Below are positions 5,301 to 7,754 of a DNA stretch of 7,754 nucleotides, piece by piece (the stretch's first letter is position 1; each line of letters opens with the position of its first letter). A model generated the notes under the pieces. The model was not told the DNA's origin and made no database searches. It saw only the letters and a list, made by a program, of their open reading frames with translations. The stretch spans positions 1 to 7,754 of the forward strand of contig JBEGWF010000172.1 in assembly GCA_041177965.1 (NCBI GenBank), given 5' to 3'. Made by a program: the position numbers and the translations under genes. The DNA is from SXXZ01 sp041177965. Its GTDB lineage: Bacteria; Verrucomicrobiota; Verrucomicrobiia; Limisphaerales; UBA9464.

Positions 5301-7754
5301 GCGTCCATTGCAGCAGGCCGGACGCCGAGACGGTCATGCCCCGCGGGCCGCTCACCAGCGCGAAAACCAGCGTCTGTACCGGCAGGTCGTCGTCCTTCGC
5401 AGAGAACTGGACGGTCAGGGGCTTCGATACTTCCGCCCTCTGATCGGGCACCGCCAGGAGCACCGGGGATTGGTTGACCTCGCGGACCTCCACGGAGAAG
5501 GCGTTGGTCGTGACGAGGGCTGGCGTGCCGCTGTCGGTGACGCGCACCACCACCGACTGGAATCCCGGTCCCTCCGCCTCGGTGGGCGTGAACGACACCA
5601 GGCCCGCGGGGCTCACCGTCAATCCCGGCGGCCCGGAGACGAGCGAGAAGGTCAGGGTCTGGAACGGCTCGTCGGTGTCCCGGGCCGCCAGAGACCACGC
5701 CGCCGGGACCCCTTCGTTCAACACCGGCGGGGGCGTCTCCAGCCACTGCGGGGCCTGGTTGTCCTCCGTCACCGGGATCCTGAAGAACACGCGACTGGCC
5801 AACCGCCCGTCGGTCGCCTCGGCCACGACGGAGGCGACGGTCCCACCGAGGCGCTCGCCCGGTCGCCAGGACCATCGGCCGGAGGCCGCCACCGAGAAAC
5901 CCGTCGGCCCCTGGATCAGGGTCCACGTCAGGGCACCCTTCAGGTCCGGATCGGGCGTGGCCAAAGAGCCGCCGGTCTCCACGTTCTCGACCGCCGACAC
6001 GTCGGGAAGGGGAATCACCACAGGGTCGGCACCGGAGGCGACCACGGTGATCGTCCCGCGTTGCTGCACCGCCGCGATCCCGTCACTCACCTCGATCTGG
6101 ATCGGATACTCACCCGGGATGTCGGTCCGCCGCGGGCTCCACTGCAACGAGCCTTCGGTGGTGATCGTCACCCCGGTGGGCGCCTGGAGCAACCGGAAGA
6201 CCAGCGTCTGCCGTGGCAGGTCGTTGTCGGTGGCGGTGATCGATTGCTGCAGCGTCTTGGACTCCACCACCCTCAGGGGCGGGAAGGCATCGAACACCGG
6301 CGGATTGTTGAGGATGGAGGCGGGCACCACCGTCACCTCGCCGAGTTGGTAGTTCGGCGCGGAAGCACCGGTGATCACGGCCCCGACGGGAACCAGCGAT
6401 TTGTTGGTGCCGAGCAGGGGATCGGTGAACCGCGCTTCGGTCAGTTGCAGGGCCACCGAATCGCCGGGCACCACGCCGTCCAGGGTCCGGGAAACGATGG
6501 TCGCGAGCGTGGTGCCATCGAACCTCCGGCTCTGCACCGTCACCGTCCCGGTGATCGTCTTGGGCAGGATCTGCAGGGAGCCCGACAGGGTACCCGAATA
6601 ATTCCCACTCTCGGCGCGGGCGAGGAGGGCATAGGTGCCGGCCGCCACCGGGAGGTTGGTCTTGCCATCGTAGGTGAGTGTCACGGGAACCGCCGGGGGC
6701 ACCGTGACCGGCACGACGGGTACCGCCGAGCCCGTGTAGGTCCGCACGGTGCCTCCCAACTGGATGGCCACCGGTGCCGGCCGGATGTCGGCCCGGAGAC
6801 CCGTCGGCGCGATCCACCGGTAGTTCGGGGCCGAGGCCCCGGCCAGTTGGAAGGTGGCCTCCACCGGCAGCCCCGTGCCCACGGTGGCCTGCGGGAATCG
6901 GGCCGAGAGCACCTCGACGACCAGATCATCGCCCCCGATCCGGCCGACCCAGGAATTCAGGCCGGAGATACCGGCTTCGACGGTGCCATCGTAATCGCGG
7001 GAGACGGCCGCGGCCGCCGAAAGGGAGACCGCCCGGGGCAGGATGTCGCCAGTCAGAGAAAAAACGGCCGGCAGCAGATAATTGCCCGCCTTGGCCCCGG
7101 TGATCGACTGGCCGGAGACGGACACGGATTTGCCGGTCCCGGCGTCGGCATTGGAGAACTGACCCACCAGGCGCCCCCCGAGGCTGATCGCATCACCACT
7201 GGCCACGCCCACCAGCACGGGCGTTCCCGTCAGGGTCGCCACCGTCGTCCCGTCGTACTCGCGCGCCACCACCGCCACCCCGCTCAACCCCAGCTCCTTC
7301 TTCCCCAACTGCACCGTCAGCGTGCCCGTGCCCGTGCCCGCGGAGTTCCGTGCACTGACCCGCACGGTGAACGTTCCCACTTGAACCGGTGAGCCACTGA
7401 TCACGCCCGTCGCCGGATCCACGATCAGGCCTTCAGGAAGGCCGGTGGCCCCGTACTCCTCGATGAGCCGGCCGGCGGCCTCGATCCGGCCGTTGAACGG
7501 AGTGCCGTAGGTGCCGGTGAGACTGCCCAGCGAGACTTCCGGAACTCCGGGGACGGGCTCGCCATTGGCCAAGATCAGCGCGTGCTGCGCGCCCGCGCTC
7601 AGGCTCCCCACCACCAGACCCGCTCGGATCTCACCCCGCACCGACGTCACAGGACTCCGACGCTCCACCTTCGTCCCGTCGCCCAACTGACCCGACTCGT
7701 TGGCTCCCCATCCGTACACCACCCCGTCCTCTCCCAACCCCAACGTGTACTGAC
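2392..7754 (-). CDS. Giant modular surface/secreted protein: RCC1 end, Ig-like YDG/MBG modules, 13 cadherin-like repeats (5' truncated by window)
   Basis: The frame is open through the right edge (codons for Q-Y-T-L precede GLGEDG), so the start and any signal peptide are outside; the TTG at 7743 is not a real start. Residues below are counted from that TTG, giving 1,783. Order: end of an RCC1 repeat (1-58), putative Ig domain (66-146), YDG (148-236), YDG (237-322), MBG (323-394), YDG (395-478), 13 cadherin-like repeats (479-1693), a Gly/Ser linker (about 1694-1708), and a terminal beta domain (about 1709-1783). No enzymatic domain is visible. By family, such proteins are exported and act in adhesion, matrix or surface structure; that role is inferred. 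There is no LPXTG, PEP-CTERM helix or terminal membrane segment. The frame choice is secure: repeat units stay in register for 3.6 kb, with lengths differing only by whole codons. It converges on the response regulator, 68 bp away. Substrate or ligand unknown. Confidence 0.93.
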   Translation of the reverse strand, partial: QYTLGLGEDGVVYGWGANESGQLGDGTKVERRSPVTSVRGEIRAGLVVGSLSAGAQHALILANGEPVPGVPEVSLGSLTGTYGTPFNGRIEAAGRLIEEYGATGLPEGLIVDPATGVISGSPVQVGTFTVRVSARNSAGTGTGTLTVQLGKKELGLSGVAVVAREYDGTTVATLTGTPVLVGVASGDAISLGGRLVGQFSNADAGTGKSVSVSGQSITGAKAGNYLLPAVFSLTGDILPRAVSLSAAAAVSRDYDGTVEAGISGLNSWVGRIGGDDLVVEVLSARFPQATVGTGLPVEATFQLAGASAPNYRWIAPTGLRADIRPAPVAIQLGGTVRTYTGSAVPVVPVTVPPAVPVTLTYDGKTNLPVAAGTYALLARAESGNYSGTLSGSLQILPKTITGTVTVQSRRFDGTTLATIVSRTLDGVVPGDSVALQLTEARFTDPLLGTNKSLVPVGAVITGASAPNYQLGEVTVVPASILNNPPVFDAFPPLRVVESKTLQQSITATDNDLPRQTLVFRLLQAPTGVTITTEGSLQWSPRRTDIPGEYPIQIEVSDGIAAVQQRGTITVVASGADPVVIPLPDVSAVENVETGGSLATPDPDLKGALTWTLIQGPTGFSVAASGRWSWRPGERLGGTVASVVAEATDGRLASRVFFRIPVTEDNQAPQWLETPPPVLNEGVPAAWSLAARDTDEPFQTLTFSLVSGPPGLTVSPAGLVSFTPTEAEGPGFQSVVVRVTDSGTPALVTTNAFSVEVREVNQSPVLLAVPDQRAEVSKPLTVQFSAKDDDLPVQTLVFALVSGPRGMTVSASGLLQWTPAADQADASYPVEVSVADGVARVTTAFTVAVSRSPNTPPVLAEIPAREVSENGALDFNLVATDADVPAQTLTFSLVSGPTGLTVSPAGRVSFTPTEAQGPGTNRVVVRVADSGAPSLSTTNAFTVVVLEVNQPPVLSAVADQTVDALKPLTLALTATDADLPVQRLVFGLVSGPAGLTVSESGLVQWTPSAVQGGIAHRIEVSVSDGTARVTAAFRVTVRPSNTPPVLAEIPAREVSENGALGFNLVATDADVPAQTLTFSLVSGPDGLTVSPAGRVSFTPTEAQGPGTNRVVVRVTDSGTPQLSTTNAFTVVVSELNQPPVLADVSLRRVSETRNIAFNLTATDADVPAQTLTFSLVSGPDGLTVSPAGRVSFTPTEAQGPGTNQVVVRVTDSGVPSLSTTNAFTVVVSELNQPPVLADVSLRRVSETRTIAFNLAATDADLPAQALTFSLVSGPAGLTVSPSGQVSFAPTEAQGPSTNLVVVRVTDSGSPRLAGTNAFTVVVIELNQPPVLAAVADQTVDALKPMTVQLSATDADLPPQRLVFALQQGPRGMTVDAGSGLLVWTPAADQASVQHPVTVSVSDGNRSVTVSFRVDVRPANTAPGFVGLVSRRIRELSPTTFRLLGRDTDVPAQTLTYGLVSGPAGLTVGADGTVNWTPSEEQGPSTNTVLVRVTDSGAPSLSTTNAFTLFVSEANQAPTIINAFGRSIFENAKMSTKLVPRDADLPAQKLTFTLLSGPQGLTLTEDGLMEWTPTEEQGPSTNRVEVRLTDDAQTPLSVTASFMVMVREANGAPAFPATNVTVAAQSRLSVALRATDADVPVQTLTYRLDRGPAGLTVSTNGLLEWTPPATFANTTNVVTVSVRDGVASTASTVTIVVRPVGSGGGSEAKAGPKTLLSLQVRPDKTLVLRVTGPAGARFRVESTTSLDLDWRTEASIGVIETRGDPEPVEVPLPAESAEGFRQFRVVRE
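2395..2664 (-). other. Gly/Ser linker and C-terminal beta domain of the large protein
   Basis: After the last repeat comes a flexible linker (PVGSGGGSEAKAGPKT) and then a domain of about 75 residues rich in alternating hydrophobics: LSLQVRPDKTLVLRVTGPAG, RFRVESTTSLDLDWR, ending FRQFRVVRE. The 'G.pG..y.ve.StdL..W ... rfyRv' pattern resembles a domain I associate with the C-termini of secreted Verrucomicrobia proteins. It may serve sorting or surface attachment, but its function is not established to my knowledge. The linker-plus-terminal-domain layout is clear; the family link is from memory. Confidence 0.65.
3784..4641 (-). repeat. Run of three class A repeats sharing near-identical DNA
   Basis: Units 7, 8 and 9 lie head to tail, interrupting the A-B alternation. 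Units 7 and 8 share an exact 54-nt tract (4508-4561 and 4223-4276) in the middle of the repeat. Units 8 and 9 share instead a distinctive N-terminal third, LADVSLRRVSETR, which unit 7 lacks. Unit 7 shares its N-terminal third with unit 5: 61 exact nt, 4575-4635 and 5136-5196. The run looks like a recent local duplication followed by patchwork exchange. Confidence 0.8.
4642..5763 (-). repeat. Two consecutive A-B super-repeats of 561 bp
   Basis: Units 3+4 (5203-5763) and 5+6 (4642-5202) are each 187 codons, made of a class A repeat followed by a class B repeat. Unit 7 then restarts the pattern. The A-to-B junction reads VNQxPVL and the B-to-A junction reads a longer xNTPPVLAEIPAREVSENGAL form (units 5 and 7). 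Expansion therefore seems to have happened at least partly in two-repeat blocks. The equal lengths and the two junction types are read directly from the sequence. Confidence 0.75.
6310..7302 (-). other. YDG-YDG-MBG-YDG block of bacterial Ig-like modules
   Basis: Three YDG-type modules are recognised by 'YDGT' or 'FDGT' near the start and 'aGNYll' or 'APNYxl' near the end. They begin at residues 148 (REYDGTTVATLTGT; ends KAGNYLLPAV), 237 (SRDYDGTVEAG; ends SAPNYRWIAP) and 395 (SRRFDGTTLATI; ends SAPNYQLGEV). Between the second and third lies an MBG-type module (residues 323-394): RTYTGSAVPVVPV, VTLTYDG, then AAGTYALLARAESGNYSG. These families are stalk-like modules of large bacterial secreted proteins. 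The module names come from pattern recognition, not from a profile search. Confidence 0.8.
7306..7548 (-). other. Putative Ig-like domain (He_PIG type)
   Basis: Residues 66-146 of the large protein contain GLPEGLIVDPATGVISGSPV followed by GTFTVRVSARNSAGTGTGTL. The 'LP.GL.ld..TG.isG.P...G.y.....a.n..G' pattern is the hallmark of the putative Ig family found in bacterial surface proteins. It bridges the RCC1 end and the YDG modules and probably serves as a structural spacer. Confidence 0.8.
7572..7754 (-). other. RCC1 repeat(s), C-terminal end of a beta-propeller
   Basis: The translated segment carries the RCC1 signature: GLGEDGVVYGWGANESGQLG followed by DGT and a short SPV strand, then AQHALIL about 35 residues later, the start of a further blade. 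RCC1 blades normally occur as about seven units of 50-60 residues. Only the last one or two are in view, so most of the propeller should lie beyond the right edge. The motif is seen directly; the full propeller is inferred. Confidence 0.85.

Larger units (their letters stand above)
2665..6309 (-). repeat. 13 tandem cadherin-like repeats (270-288 bp each)
   Basis: Thirteen in-frame repeats of 90-96 residues run N to C at 6309-6034, 6033-5764, 5763-5479, 5478-5203, 5202-4915, 4914-4642, 4641-4354, 4353-4069, 4068-3784, 3783-3508, 3507-3220, 3219-2935 and 2934-2665. Typical landmarks are NQPPVL at the start, ATDADxPxQxLxF near residue 30, a GPxGLTV turn, a WTP or FTP strand, then VRVTDSG or VSVSDG. 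The DxD and NxPP elements resemble calcium sites and linkers of cadherin-like folds, so calcium-stiffened rods are plausible. Class A units (3, 5, 7, 8, 9, 11, 12) end with a DSGxPxLSTTNAF-like strand. Class B units (1, 4, 6, 10, 13) are shorter and have VSVSDG with L-QWTP. Unit 2 is the most divergent. Confidence 0.9.

Noticed and set aside
2665..6309. Possible CRISPR or satellite array
   Set aside because: The periodicity is 270-288 bp, in frame, with no short direct repeats separated by unique spacers. It is a protein repeat.
5308..7392. 694-codon open frame on the plus strand opposite the large gene
   Set aside because: The product is Arg/Gly/His-rich with no recognisable domain, and it is antisense to clear YDG, MBG and cadherin-like modules. 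Its apparent length comes from high GC, not selection.

Overview
The window is GC-rich and bacterial, and almost fully coding. It holds three genes: two plus-strand signalling genes on the left and one very large minus-strand gene covering about 70% of the window. The best taxonomic guess is Verrucomicrobiota, perhaps the Limisphaerales/Pedosphaera side. That guess rests on the architecture of the large protein (RCC1 repeats, then YDG/MBG bacterial Ig-like modules, then a long cadherin-like array) and on its C-terminal beta domain with a 'RVESTTSLDLDW...' core. I know that layout from secreted proteins of that phylum. It is inference, not proof.

Positions 1-2323 (+): the 3' part of a histidine kinase gene, whose 5' end lies off the left edge, overlaps by 4 nt (ATGA) with a complete response regulator gene. 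The kinase has an intact ATP-binding domain followed by a receiver-like tail that has lost every phosphotransfer residue. The regulator has an intact receiver domain joined by a coiled-coil-like helix to an HD-GYP-type output domain, and several of that domain's metal- and substrate-binding residues are replaced. Together they look like a co-translated two-component pair. Its output may no longer be ordinary cyclic-di-GMP hydrolysis.

Positions 2324-2391: a 68-bp gap between convergent genes. It holds a strong 10-bp hairpin directly against the stop codon of the large gene.

Positions 2392-7754 (-): a gene open through the right edge, at least 1,786 codons in view, for a modular, probably secreted or surface-attached protein. 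From N to C it reads: end of an RCC1 propeller, a putative Ig domain, YDG-YDG-MBG-YDG modules, 13 tandem cadherin-like repeats of 90-96 residues, a Gly/Ser linker and a terminal beta domain. The repeats fall into two classes, A and B, which partly alternate. Several share nearly identical DNA tracts, which points to recent duplication or gene conversion.

Nothing links the signalling pair functionally to the large protein except proximity, and the two transcription units converge. I saw no RNA genes, insertion sequences, CRISPR arrays or promoters. The starts of the kinase gene and the large gene both lie outside the window.
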